DNA of 64,000 nucleotides. It comes from an uncultured Clostridia bacterium. Its GTDB lineage: Bacteria > Bacillota > Clostridia > Christensenellales > Aristaeellaceae. The stretch covers positions 1 to 64,000 of the forward strand of contig CAMKNZ010000001.1 of NCBI GenBank assembly GCA_946414315.1, written 5' to 3'. Below are positions 8,116 through 15,902 of the stretch, in pieces. The position numbers and the translations under genes were made by a program. Under the pieces are notes generated by a model. The model was not told the origin of the DNA and did not search any database. It saw only the letters and a list, made by a program, of their open reading frames with translations. Position 1 is the first letter of the stretch, and every line of letters starts with the position of its first letter.

Positions 8116-8720
8116 AAACCATCATCCTGGTACAGCATACGGAATCCGAGCATCATATAAACGGGCACATCGGTGCCTGGCAGGATTGGCAGCTGACCCG
8201 GCGCGGCAGGGAACAGGCTTTCCGGATCGGCGAATGGCTGAAAGCCGCCGGTTGCGACGGCACTTGGGAGATGTATGTTTCCCCGCAGATCCGCACCCGC
8301 CAGACCGCGGAAGAGATCAACCGCACCCTCGGCCTCAACCCGGTGGTCCGGGAGGAACTGCGGGAAGTAAACGCCGGCGAAGGCAACGGCAAGACGCGGG
8401 AATGGTACCGGGCGCATGAAGCGCCCCGAGGCTCCGGATTCGATCCGGACTACCGCCCTTTCCCGGACGCGGAATCGGACCGGGAACTGTGGAATCGTCT
8501 TTTCCCCTTTTACCAGGACATGATGGCTTCCTCCGCGGAGCGGATTCTCGTGGTTTCTCACGGAACGACGCTCAGCTTTCTGCAGTCTATGTTGACCGGC
8601 CAGTCCGTGGAGGACCGCGGGCGTTTCCGTTTCAACGGGTGCAGCGGGTCTGTCTCCCGCTTCACAGTGGAAGACAGCGGCAAAGTCACGGCCGCGTTTG
8701 TAAATCAGAGTGTTATATAA
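8112..8720 (+). CDS. histidine phosphatase-family protein (variant QHT motif)
   Basis: This 202-residue cytoplasmic protein has the phosphoglycerate-mutase-like fold: N-terminal IILVQHTESEHH in place of the usual LVRHGET, WQLTRRGREQA, VSPQIRTRQTA, a Glu-rich region and C-terminal LVVSHGTTLSF. The catalytic His after the first strand is kept, but the neighbouring Arg and Gly of RHG are replaced by Gln and Thr. This variant occurs in other Bacillota proteins, so it is probably a real subfamily. The substrate is unknown. Translationally coupled to the GNAT gene upstream. Confidence 0.85.
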   Translation: MKTIILVQHTESEHHINGHIGAWQDWQLTRRGREQAFRIGEWLKAAGCDGTWEMYVSPQIRTRQTAEEINRTLGLNPVVREELREVNAGEGNGKTREWYRAHEAPRGSGFDPDYRPFPDAESDRELWNRLFPFYQDMMASSAERILVVSHGTTLSFLQSMLTGQSVEDRGRFRFNGCSGSVSRFTVEDSGKVTAAFVNQSVI

Positions 8721-8731
8721 AGGAGATCAAT

Positions 8732-9376
8732 ATGGATCTGAATAATGTTTATTTTATCATCGGAACCTCCTATGCCGGGAAATCCACCACAGTTAAAAAT
8801 CTGGCAAAACGGCACAACGGGATCGCCCTGGAAGAAAACTACCACGATGCGAAACTGCCGGAGCTGGACAGCAAAGAGTTCCCCAACCTGTGCTATACCC
8901 GGGACCTGCAGGACTGGCATGAGTTTATCCGTCGTACGCCGGAACAGTATATCACCTGGCTGAAGAACACCAAAAAGGAATGCGAGATCATCGAACTGCA
9001 GATGCTCGAAGAGCTTCTGGCAAAGCCGGAAGCACAGGACAGGAAAATCTTTGTGGATACCAACATCCGCATCGAAACGCTCCACAGGATCACGGACGAA
9101 CATCACGTGCTGGTCATGATGGCGCCTCCGGAAGACGGCATCAACCGTTTTTTTGACCGGCCCGACGCGGAAAAGCAGTTCCTCTATCAGCTGATGATGG
9201 AAGAACCGGATCCCCAGGCAGCGCTGGACAACTACCGGGAAATGCTCACACAGCTCCACTCAAAGGAAAGCTATGACGAGCTTCTGAACGCAGGTTTCCC
9301 GGTCATCTGGCGGGATGAGAACCGGACCTTCGAGCAAACCATGGACCTGGCAGACAAGGCCTTCGGCCTGGCTTAA
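8732..9376 (+). CDS. P-loop nucleotide kinase-like protein
   Basis: This is a 214-residue protein with an N-terminal P-loop GTSYAGKST (residues 10-18) preceded by a hydrophobic strand (VYFIIGTS). A later strand VDTNIRIETLHRI and a LID-like region resemble small nucleoside or shikimate-type kinases. No specific family is recognised. The ATG at 8732 follows AAGGAG at 7 bases; a longer in-frame reading upstream lies inside the phosphatase gene and is rejected. It sits in a string of short enzyme genes with gaps of about 11 bases, probably one transcript. Confidence 0.75.
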   Translation: MDLNNVYFIIGTSYAGKSTTVKNLAKRHNGIALEENYHDAKLPELDSKEFPNLCYTRDLQDWHEFIRRTPEQYITWLKNTKKECEIIELQMLEELLAKPEAQDRKIFVDTNIRIETLHRITDEHHVLVMMAPPEDGINRFFDRPDAEKQFLYQLMMEEPDPQAALDNYREMLTQLHSKESYDELLNAGFPVIWRDENRTFEQTMDLADKAFGLA

Positions 9377-9387
9377 CGGAGGACAGG

Positions 9388-10185
9388 ATGGATCCATTTG
9401 TCAATGAAAAAGACTTTGAACTGCTGACTCAGGACAAATATACTTTTGCGGTGCTGGACAGGATCCTGCGGGAGGACTGCGACCTGATCCGGACGAATCA
9501 CGAGAACCTGATCCTTTGCCACTCCGCCGCGCGGTTCCCGGTCTGGATCTGGACCCCGGACGGATGCCCGGATACTGTTAAGGAAAAGGCCTGGAACCTG
9601 GCGGCTGAATACCGTCCGCTTTCGGACGGATACCGTTTCAACATGAAGTATGAACTGGCGGATTACTTCATGAAAAAAGCGGAACAGAACGGCCGGAAAG
9701 CAGGCGTCCATATGCAGCTTTTCGCCTACGACTGTCCCTCTCCCGCCGTCCCGGATCACCCGGCGGACGGCAGCCTGTACCGCTGCACGCCGGATGATAC
9801 GGAAGAAGTCGCGGATCTGATTGCCCTGTTCTATAAAGAGATCGGAGAAAACCCGCCGTCCCGGGAATACTGCGTGGAAAAAGCGCAGGAGCACATCGGG
9901 AAAAACGAGTTCTTTTTCTGGAAAGACGCGGCAGGCAGAACAGTGGCCTGCTGCTCCTACCGGATCAATCAAAAACTTGCCTCCCTGGCAAGCGTTTTTA
10001 CGCTGCCTGAACGCCGCAGGAAATATTACGCCCAGCACCTGGTGTATGAGGTCACAAAGCTCGTATCCGATATGGGTTATATGCCCATGCTCTATACGGA
10101 CGCAAACTACATCGCTTCAAACGCCTGCTATGAGAAGATCGGCTATATCCTGCGCGGAAAACTCTGCACGGTCTCAGCCGGTTGA
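9388..10185 (+). CDS. GNAT-family N-acetyltransferase, two-part
   Basis: This 265-residue protein carries a recognisable GNAT half from about residue 125: SLASVFTLPERRRKYYAQHLVYEVTK in place of the acetyl-CoA loop, then MLYTDANYIASNACYEKIGY, the common C-terminal NxxSxxxYxKxGF-like motif. The first 120 residues resemble a degenerate second GNAT-like domain. The ATG follows CGGAGGA. The acceptor is unknown. It lies in the same run of genes as the kinase before it and the phosphotransferase after it. Confidence 0.8.
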   Translation: MDPFVNEKDFELLTQDKYTFAVLDRILREDCDLIRTNHENLILCHSAARFPVWIWTPDGCPDTVKEKAWNLAAEYRPLSDGYRFNMKYELADYFMKKAEQNGRKAGVHMQLFAYDCPSPAVPDHPADGSLYRCTPDDTEEVADLIALFYKEIGENPPSREYCVEKAQEHIGKNEFFFWKDAAGRTVACCSYRINQKLASLASVFTLPERRRKYYAQHLVYEVTKLVSDMGYMPMLYTDANYIASNACYEKIGYILRGKLCTVSAG

Positions 10186-10205
10186 CCGGTCAACGGAGGA
10201 CAATC

Positions 10206-11000
10206 ATGAACCGTACCCGAACCGAAATGGATCCCGGCCTGTTTCCGGATGAGATCAGGCCGTATCTGCTGAATGCTGACGTATATGACAGCAGCTGTTC
10301 CGAAGAAGCCCGCGTATGGTATATCGACAGGGAAGGCGGCCTGTTTCTGAAGCGGTATGCCGCCGGAAAGCTGAAGGATGAATCCGTCATGACCGCCTAT
10401 TACCATTCGCTGGGTTTGTCTGCGGAAGTCCTGTCCTATATCACCGCGGACAATCACGATTTTCTCCTGACGCGGCGCATTCCCGGCGAGGACTGTACCC
10501 ATGCGATGTACAAAGCCGAGCCGGAAAGGCTGTGTGACATCGTGGCGGTGCAGCTGAGGAAGCTTCACGAAATTCAGGCGGATGACTGCCCGGTACAGGA
10601 CCGGCTGGACTCTTACAAGGCTCTCGTCCGTTCAGGACACAACCGCGGCAAATATGAACCGGAACTTTTCCGCGGCCTGTGGGAATTTCCTTCCGCGGAA
10701 GAGGCCTGGAAATGCGCGGAACGCGGACTGCCCCTGCTGAAAAGGGAAGTCCTGATCCACGGAGATTACTGTCTCCCGAATATCCTGCTGGATCACTGGC
10801 GTTTTTCCGGGTTCATCGACGTGGGAGCCGGCGGGATCTCCGACAGGCATGTTGATCTTTTGTGGGGCATCTGGACCCTTGCCTTCAATCTCGGCACCAC
10901 CCGCTATTCGGAGCGTTTCATGGACGCCTACGGCCGGGACCGGATCGATCCGGAACTGCTGCGGTGCGTTGCAGCAATGGAAATGGTCGGTGAATACTGA
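10206..11000 (+). CDS. APH-like small-molecule phosphotransferase
   Basis: This 264-residue protein has the aminoglycoside/choline-kinase fold. It shows DFLLTRRIPGEDC, the Brenner loop HGDYCLPNILL (catalytic Asp and Asn) and FIDVGAGGISDRHVDL, where the metal-binding DxD segment normally is. It is closest in pattern to APH(3')-type proteins but much diverged, so drug resistance should not be assumed; a metabolite kinase is equally possible. The ATG at 10206 follows CGGAGGA at 6 bases. It is the last gene of the run and ends at a terminator. Confidence 0.8.
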   Translation: MNRTRTEMDPGLFPDEIRPYLLNADVYDSSCSEEARVWYIDREGGLFLKRYAAGKLKDESVMTAYYHSLGLSAEVLSYITADNHDFLLTRRIPGEDCTHAMYKAEPERLCDIVAVQLRKLHEIQADDCPVQDRLDSYKALVRSGHNRGKYEPELFRGLWEFPSAEEAWKCAERGLPLLKREVLIHGDYCLPNILLDHWRFSGFIDVGAGGISDRHVDLLWGIWTLAFNLGTTRYSERFMDAYGRDRIDPELLRCVAAMEMVGEY

Positions 11001-11020
11001 TCATCCGGAAACCCGACTGC

Positions 11021-11050
11021 AAAAGCCGGTCCCTGCGGACCGGCTTTTCA
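11021..11050. terminator. bidirectional terminator between convergent genes
   Basis: AAGCCGGTCC and GGACCGGCTT flank a CTGC loop, with A residues on one side and TTTT on the other. It can serve the phosphotransferase gene on plus and the methyltransferase gene on minus. Confidence 0.85.
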
Positions 11051-11063
11051 AATACGCATTGTA

Positions 11064-11741
11064 TTACCAGATAAACGGAATCACCTTGTATTTCACCTTC
11101 TGCTTGTATTCCGTATAACCCTGAAGCCCTTCTTCCAGCACCTGTTCCTCGTTCCGGATCCGCTTGGCGATGATCGGGATATACAGCAGCATAACCAGGA
11201 AAGAAATCAGGGAGCCCAGTACCAGCGGCATCGCCAGGAACAGGAACAGCGTACTCATATACATCGGATGGCGGACAATCCCGTACAGGCCCGTATCGAT
11301 CACCTTCTGGTCTTCCTGCACTTCAACGGTCCGGGACAGGTAAGTGTTTTCCCGCATCACTTCGGCATACAGGCCGTAGGAGATCAGGAAAATCGCCGCA
11401 GCCACCCAGGAGATCCAGTCCGGCAGGATGATCCAGCCGAAGCGGTAGTTCAGCCCGGCCAGGATGAAAGCTGCAAGGAACATCAGTCCGCTGAGTTTCA
11501 CAACATCCTGCTGTTCCTTCTGCTTTTCCTTTGCGTTCAGGCGTTTTTTGAGCAGTTCCGGATTTTTCCCGATCATCACGATACCCGCCAGCAGCATCGG
11601 CACGAACAGGATTACCATCAGCCGCCATCCCTGGGGCCACGCAAGCGTTCCCGCCGGGATAAACAGCAATGCCCCCACCAGCACAACGCCGGCAAGGAAT
11701 TTCGCAACGGCCTGGATCAGTGTTTTCCGGTCCATTTTCAT
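11064..11741 (-). CDS. isoprenylcysteine carboxyl methyltransferase-like membrane protein
   Basis: This 225-residue integral membrane protein has about five helices and a C-terminal ICMT/PEMT-type methyltransferase core: GLYGIVRHPMYMS followed by RIRNEEQVLEEGLQGYTEYKQ, the SAM- and acceptor-binding region. Bacterial members of this family methylate unknown lipids or small molecules. The ATG follows a GGTGG-like weak ribosome site; ATG two codons later is possible. Monocistronic between the terminators on each side. Confidence 0.85.
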   Translation of the reverse strand: MKMDRKTLIQAVAKFLAGVVLVGALLFIPAGTLAWPQGWRLMVILFVPMLLAGIVMIGKNPELLKKRLNAKEKQKEQQDVVKLSGLMFLAAFILAGLNYRFGWIILPDWISWVAAAIFLISYGLYAEVMRENTYLSRTVEVQEDQKVIDTGLYGIVRHPMYMSTLFLFLAMPLVLGSLISFLVMLLYIPIIAKRIRNEEQVLEEGLQGYTEYKQKVKYKVIPFIW

Positions 11742-11767
11742 CCACCTCTTCCGTCAGGATCTTTACA

Positions 11768-11799
11768 CAAAAAGCTGACCTCCGGACCGGAGATCAGCC
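11768..11799 (-). terminator. terminator after the PspC-domain gene
   Basis: Read on the minus strand, GCTGATCTCCGG and CCGGAGGTCAGC pair and are followed by TTTTT. Confidence 0.85.
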
Positions 11800-11806
11800 G
11801 TTGTTT

Positions 11807-12103
11807 TTATTCTTCTTCAGTATCTTCACTGTCCCCTTCGGGCAGGATCAGCGCACAGGCGATATAGGCCAGAACGCCGGTACCCCAGCCGAGGACCATC
11901 AGGGCAAAGACCAGGCGGATGATCGTAGGATCCGCGTTCAGGTATTCCGCGATGCCGCCGCACACGCCGGCAATCTTTTTGTCCTTCACGCTCTTATGAA
12001 TCCGTCCCGTGGTCTTTACTCCGCCGTTCTTGCTGACGACCATCTGATAAATAAAATATCCGATCGCGAGTCCCGCGGCAATTGACATAATCCAGCTCAT
12101 CAT
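11807..12103 (-). CDS. PspC-domain membrane protein
   Basis: This 98-residue protein has an N-terminal membrane helix (about residues 3-20), a short polar stretch, then a PspC domain: KIAGVCGGIAEYL and NADPTIIRLVFALMVLGWGTGVLAYI, with the second helix. It ends in an acidic tail. PspC proteins sense or respond to envelope stress. Two adjacent ATG codons (12103 and 12100) follow AGGAGG; either may be used. The extra N-terminal helix is not part of minimal PspC proteins. The promoter carries a perfect palindrome, so it is likely repressor-controlled. Confidence 0.88.
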   Translation of the reverse strand: MMSWIMSIAAGLAIGYFIYQMVVSKNGGVKTTGRIHKSVKDKKIAGVCGGIAEYLNADPTIIRLVFALMVLGWGTGVLAYIACALILPEGDSEDTEEE

Positions 12104-12127
12104 TCCATCCTCCTGTTTGTTTCAGCT

Positions 12128-12157
12128 GTACCAATCACTTGGTACGATGACATTATA
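12128..12157 (-). promoter_or_regulatory. pspC promoter with palindromic operator
   Basis: On minus, TATAAT lies at 12157-12152 with CTGTTA 17 bases upstream as a poor -35. Immediately downstream, across the expected start point, is the perfect palindrome GTACCAA-GTGA-TTGGTAC (12128-12145). A dimeric repressor bound there would block transcription of the PspC gene. Confidence 0.65.
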
Positions 12158-12222
12158 GCAAGGCGGAAAAAGAATAACAGGACCGGATCGGAAAAATAGG
12201 CCCGGTTATTTTTCCCGTCTGT

Positions 12223-12957
12223 TCAGCCGCAGCGGATCCGGTCCATAATCTCCGCTGCATCCCCGTGGATCACAAGCGTCGCCTGTTCCTCTGCCGGGAT
12301 CGGAGTCCGGTTCAGGATTACAAGGTTCTTTCCCCTGAAATGGCTGATGAACGATGCCGCCGGTTCCACCGCCAGCGAGGTCCCGGCCACGATCAGCGTA
12401 TCCGCGTTCGTGATCTCCCGGATCGCCCCGATGCAGACATACTTCTCCAGCGGTTCCCCATACAGCGTCACGTTGGGCCTGATCACGCCGCCGCACTCCC
12501 TGCAGCGGGGAATGCCTTCCGAATTCAGGATCGATTCCATCGGATAGGCCGCGTTGCACTCCATGCAGTAATTCTCATGTACGTTTCCGTGGAGTTCGTA
12601 AACCCGGATATTCCCGGCAGCCTTATGCAGTCCGTCCACATTCTGGGTCACGATGCCGCGCAGCTTGTCCGCCTGCTCCAGTTCAAACAGTTTCCGGTGA
12701 GCCGCGTTGGGTTTCGCTTCCGGATACAGCAGGTGACGCCGGTAATAATCAAAAAAGCGTTCCGGCTGCAGATAGAAAAAAGATTTGCTCAGGATCATTT
12801 CCGGGGAGAGGCCGTCCTCTTCTTCCGCATACAGACCTTCTGCGGAACGGAAATCCGGGATCCCGCTGGCCGTGGAAACCCCTGCCCCGCCGAAAAAGAC
12901 AATCCGGCGCGAGCGGTCAATGATCTCCTGCAGTGCCCTGATTTCTCCGTCCTTCAT
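12223..12957 (-). CDS. cobB: Sir2-family NAD-dependent protein deacylase
   Basis: This 244-residue sirtuin removes acyl groups from lysines using NAD. It shows GAGVSTASGIPDFRS (NAD site), TQNVDGLH, the catalytic His in ELHGNVHE, zinc pairs CMEC and CREC, and VAGTSLAV near the end. The usual Tyr-x-x-Arg desuccinylase residues cannot be assigned confidently by eye. Full length for the bacterial class. The ATG has only a weak ACAGGAT ribosome site close to it. It lies upstream of the PspC gene on the same strand but each appears to have its own promoter. Confidence 0.92.
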   Translation of the reverse strand: MKDGEIRALQEIIDRSRRIVFFGGAGVSTASGIPDFRSAEGLYAEEEDGLSPEMILSKSFFYLQPERFFDYYRRHLLYPEAKPNAAHRKLFELEQADKLRGIVTQNVDGLHKAAGNIRVYELHGNVHENYCMECNAAYPMESILNSEGIPRCRECGGVIRPNVTLYGEPLEKYVCIGAIREITNADTLIVAGTSLAVEPAASFISHFRGKNLVILNRTPIPAEEQATLVIHGDAAEIMDRIRCG

Positions 12958-12989
12958 ATCCTGTGCTCTTTTCTTCCTTTATCAGGAAC

Positions 12990-12995
12990 ATTATA
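12990..12995 (-). promoter_or_regulatory. -10 element upstream of the sirtuin gene
   Basis: TATAAT on the minus strand, with CTGTTATTC 18 bases upstream. The same CTGTTATTC string precedes the pspC -10, so the two promoters look alike. The rest of 12996-13131 shows no clear plus-strand promoter for the next gene. Confidence 0.45.
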
Positions 12996-13140
12996 TCATT
13001 CCCCGCTGCAGAATAACAGGAAAACACATTTTCTGAAAAGAAAGATTCCTTCAAGGTTATTTTAAGTTTCATATGCAGAATAGGTGCTGCCGGGAGGACG
13101 TTCCCGGAAACAAACCCGAACGGAAACGGAGATGAAACCG

Positions 13141-14637
13141 ATGAAGAAACTATTATCTTTTATATTGGCAATCGCCCTGCTCCTCACCGCTTTCAGCGCC
13201 TTTGCGGAAGACGCCGGAAGCACGCCGCCTGAGGCCCCTCCCGGAGGCTTTGACGGCGGAACGCCTCCCGGTGACCCGCCCGGAGAGCCGCCTGAAGGCT
13301 TCGACGGCAGCAATCCGCCTGAACCGCCGGACGGCTTTGGCGGCGGCAATCCTCCCGGAGATCCGCCTTCCGGTGGCGGCGGTTTCGGCGGCGGAACGCC
13401 TCCCGGAGCCCAGTCTGCGGATATCACTTATGTCGCGGCTACGGAAATCAGCGGCGACACGACCGTGAAAACACAGATCAACGAAACCTACACCTCCGAT
13501 ACCTCGGATGAAAACGCCCTCCTGATCACCCAGGCCGGCGTCACCCTCGACAATCCGTCGGTCAGCAAAACCGGGGATTCCGACGGCGGAGACAGCTGCA
13601 ACTTCTACGGCCTGAACGCGGCTGTGCTGATCAAGGACGGCGCGGACGTGGTTATCACCGGCGGCACGGTTGAGTCCTCCGCCTCCGGCGCCAACGGCGT
13701 CTTCGTCTACGGCGGCAACGGCGGCCGGAACGGCGCGGAAGGCGACGGCACCACCCTGCATATTTCCGATACGGTCATCACCACCATCGGCGACGGTTCC
13801 GGCGGCATCATGACCACCGGCGGCGGCGTCACCTACGCCGAGAACCTGACCGTCACCACTTCGGGCCGGTCCTCCGCGCCGATCCGGACCGACCGGGGCG
13901 GCGGTACGGTGGTCGTGGACGGCGGTACCTATACCTCAAACGGCCTGGGTTCCCCCGCAATCTATTCCACCGCGGATATCACCGTGAAGAACGCGACCCT
14001 GGTGTCCAACCTCTCCGAGGGCGTCTGCATCGAAGGCATGAATTCGATTACACTGGAAAACTGCGACATGACCGCCAATAACACCCAGTGCAACAGCAAC
14101 GCCACCTTCCTGGACACAATCATGATCTATCAGTCCATGAGCGGTGACGCGGACAGCGGCACTTCCTCCTTTACCATGACCGGCGGCAGCCTGACCAGCC
14201 TCAGCGGGCATATGTTCCATGTGACAAACACCCACGCGGTCATCACCCTCAGCGGTGTGGACCTGGTCAATGAAGGCAGCAACGTCCTGCTCTCCGTCTG
14301 CGATGACGGCTGGCACGGAGCCTCCAACATCGCGGAACTGGTCGCCGATGCGCAGTCACTGGCCGGAACCATCCTGGTGGGCGATAACTCCGCCCTGACC
14401 CTGACCCTGAAAAACGGCTCCTCCTTTGAAGGCTGTATCAGCGGCGAAATCGTAAACGCCAGGGGAGAACAGGTCTCCACAGAGATCGGAACGGTCAATG
14501 TCTCCCTTGACGAAACCAGCACCTGGACCCTGACGGCGGATACTTATGTAACCTCGTTCTCCGGCAGCGCCGAAAGTGTCGTCTCCAACGGCTATACGCT
14601 TTACGTGAACGGCGTGGAACTGGCAGGAACGAACTGA
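13141..14637 (+). CDS. secreted beta-helix surface protein with Gly/Pro-rich N-terminal region
   Basis: This 498-residue protein has signal peptide MKKLLSFILAIALLLTAFSA, cleaved near AFAE. A low-complexity region of about 75 residues follows, built from repeats such as PPGGFDGGTPPGDPP. The rest is a right-handed beta-helix type sequence, rich in Asn, Gly, Thr and Val ladders (GGTVESSASGANGVFVYGG, MTGGSLTSLSGHMFHVTN). No sortase motif or anchor is seen, so it is probably released or held non-covalently. Similar proteins are annotated as adhesin-like or carbohydrate-binding. ATG 13141 follows GGAG at 9 bases; ATG 13132 is too close to that site. Function unknown. Confidence 0.8.
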   Translation: MKKLLSFILAIALLLTAFSAFAEDAGSTPPEAPPGGFDGGTPPGDPPGEPPEGFDGSNPPEPPDGFGGGNPPGDPPSGGGGFGGGTPPGAQSADITYVAATEISGDTTVKTQINETYTSDTSDENALLITQAGVTLDNPSVSKTGDSDGGDSCNFYGLNAAVLIKDGADVVITGGTVESSASGANGVFVYGGNGGRNGAEGDGTTLHISDTVITTIGDGSGGIMTTGGGVTYAENLTVTTSGRSSAPIRTDRGGGTVVVDGGTYTSNGLGSPAIYSTADITVKNATLVSNLSEGVCIEGMNSITLENCDMTANNTQCNSNATFLDTIMIYQSMSGDADSGTSSFTMTGGSLTSLSGHMFHVTNTHAVITLSGVDLVNEGSNVLLSVCDDGWHGASNIAELVADAQSLAGTILVGDNSALTLTLKNGSSFEGCISGEIVNARGEQVSTEIGTVNVSLDETSTWTLTADTYVTSFSGSAESVVSNGYTLYVNGVELAGTN

Positions 14638-14654
14638 CCATATACCGTACTCCC

Positions 14655-14688
14655 GGAGGAAGCGGAGCATCCGCTTCCTCCGTTTTTT
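14655..14688 (+). terminator. terminator after the beta-helix protein
   Basis: GGAGGAAGCGGA and TCCGCTTCCTCC pair perfectly around a GCA loop and are followed by GTTTTTT. Confidence 0.92.
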
Positions 14689-14728
14689 GACATTTTGAAT
14701 TTTTTATCATTCTTTTTGTAAATTTTAC

Positions 14729-14757
14729 TTGACATTATAGCAAACTTGTTGTACTAT
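14729..14757 (+). promoter_or_regulatory. sigma-A-type promoter for the membrane protein/XRE pair
   Basis: TTGACA (14729-14734), a 17-base spacer and TACTAT (14752-14757). The start point would lie about 75 bases before the first gene. Confidence 0.75.
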
Positions 14758-14840
14758 CCTCCTGTGCTCAGAAGAACCGGGCCGGCCGCCGGTGCTCCGG
14801 AGCAAATGATGAATCAATACATCCTGAGGAGGAAATGAAT

Positions 14841-15359
14841 ATGACAAGAGGAACTGTACTGGCTCTGGGAATCATGGTCGGCGTAATGGTCGCCGCATGG
14901 TTCCTTTCCCGGAAAGCAATGCAGAAGAACTATGAATATGACGAGATGCAGCTGAAGATCCGGGCAAAAGGATATCAGATCGGTTTCTACACCGCGTTGT
15001 TCCTGCTGATGATCATTGTTTTACTTTATGAACTGAACTGTCTCACCGTCGTAACCCCCGGCTTCGCCGCCTTTGCCGCCCTGATCCTCAGCGTGACCGT
15101 CTTTACAATTTACTGCATCCTGCACGACGCCTTCATCTCGATCCGCGGCGACAGCAGGACCCAGATCGCGGTCTTCAGCCTTGTTGTTCTGGCGGAAGGA
15201 TTGGCGTCCATCCGGTATCTGACAGAAGGAGAATTGTTTAAGAACGGTGTCCTGACCTTTGACTGCGGCGCGCCTTCCCTGATGTTCATCTGTTTTCTGG
15301 CGATCCTGATCACGCTGATCATAAAAACAGTCCGGAACAGAAAAGAGGCGAAAGAATGA
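14841..15359 (+). CDS. four-helix membrane protein of unknown function
   Basis: This 172-residue protein has hydrophobic helices near residues 5-20, 47-65, 73-93 and 140-160, with a charged stretch NYEYDEMQLKIRAKGYQIG between the first two. No enzyme motif is seen. It is translationally coupled (4-base overlap) to a small XRE regulator, a common two-gene arrangement in Clostridia in which the regulator is often followed or preceded by such a membrane protein. ATG 14841 lies 8 bases after GAGGAGG; ATG 14835 is only two bases from it. Confidence 0.75.
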   Translation: MTRGTVLALGIMVGVMVAAWFLSRKAMQKNYEYDEMQLKIRAKGYQIGFYTALFLLMIIVLLYELNCLTVVTPGFAAFAALILSVTVFTIYCILHDAFISIRGDSRTQIAVFSLVVLAEGLASIRYLTEGELFKNGVLTFDCGAPSLMFICFLAILITLIIKTVRNRKEAKE

Positions 15360-15553
15360 AGAACCTCAAACTGAAAGCGGCCCGCGCGGCTTTGGACCTT
15401 TCCCAGGAACAGCTCGCGAAGCAGTGCAACGTCTCCCGTCAGACGATCAACGCGATCGAGAAAGGCGACTATAACCCGACGATCAACCTGTGTATCGCCA
15501 TCTGCAAAGCACTGGGGAAAACCCTGGATGAACTGTTCTGGAATGAAGAATAA
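15356..15553 (+). CDS. small XRE-family transcriptional regulator
   Basis: This 65-residue protein is almost entirely a helix-turn-helix: LSQEQLAKQCNVSRQTINAIEKGDYNPTIN, followed by LCIAICKALGKTLDELFW. It belongs to the YozG-like group of very short XRE repressors. It overlaps the membrane-protein gene by 4 bases, so the pair is co-expressed and may be autoregulated. The target operator is not identified. Confidence 0.9.
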   Translation: MKNLKLKAARAALDLSQEQLAKQCNVSRQTINAIEKGDYNPTINLCIAICKALGKTLDELFWNEE

Positions 15554-15558
15554 AATCA

Positions 15559-15600
15559 AAGTGCTCATGCCGTCAGCGGCATGAGCACTTCCCCTTTTGT
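15559..15600. terminator. bidirectional terminator between XRE and DUF4298 genes
   Basis: A 14-bp perfect stem, AAGTGCTCATGCCG with CGGCATGAGCACTT, around a TCAG loop. T-rich sequence follows on plus, and T-rich sequence follows on minus. Confidence 0.8.
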
Positions 15601-15601
15601 T

Positions 15602-15895
15602 TTATATTCTGTTCTTCAGGATATCCGTCGACAGTTCCATCATACGGAACGCGGAGTCCCGGATCGCCGTGATCTCGTCATATACCAGATCCTCGGAGAG
15701 TACGCCTGCGGGAACATCCTTCGGGATCTCTCCTTCCCGGTCCTCATACCAGTCCTCGCTGCCGTAGTAGGCAAACAGCCGGATCATGTCCTCCCGCAGT
15801 TCTTCCATCCTGCCCAGCTGCCGGTCCAGGTCTGCCCTGGCCGCCGTGCACCTGTTCAGGCGTTCTTCCATCTCTTTGATCCGCTGAAGATCCAT
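15602..15895 (-). CDS. DUF4298-like protein
   Basis: This 97-residue soluble protein begins with a coiled-coil-like helix (MEERLNRCTAARADLDRQLG) and contains the block YYGSEDWYEDREG then VPAGVLSEDLVYD, which I recognise as the DUF4298 pattern. Its function is unknown. It starts 7 bases downstream of the Na/Pi symporter stop on the same strand, so the two are probably co-transcribed. Confidence 0.8.
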   Translation of the reverse strand: MDLQRIKEMEERLNRCTAARADLDRQLGRMEELREDMIRLFAYYGSEDWYEDREGEIPKDVPAGVLSEDLVYDEITAIRDSAFRMMELSTDILKNRI

Positions 15896-15902
15896 CTTTC
15901 CT

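Noticed and set aside
10206-11000. Aminoglycoside resistance gene
   Set aside because: The fold is APH-like, but the motifs are too diverged and the context is metabolic. Only a generic phosphotransferase is supported.
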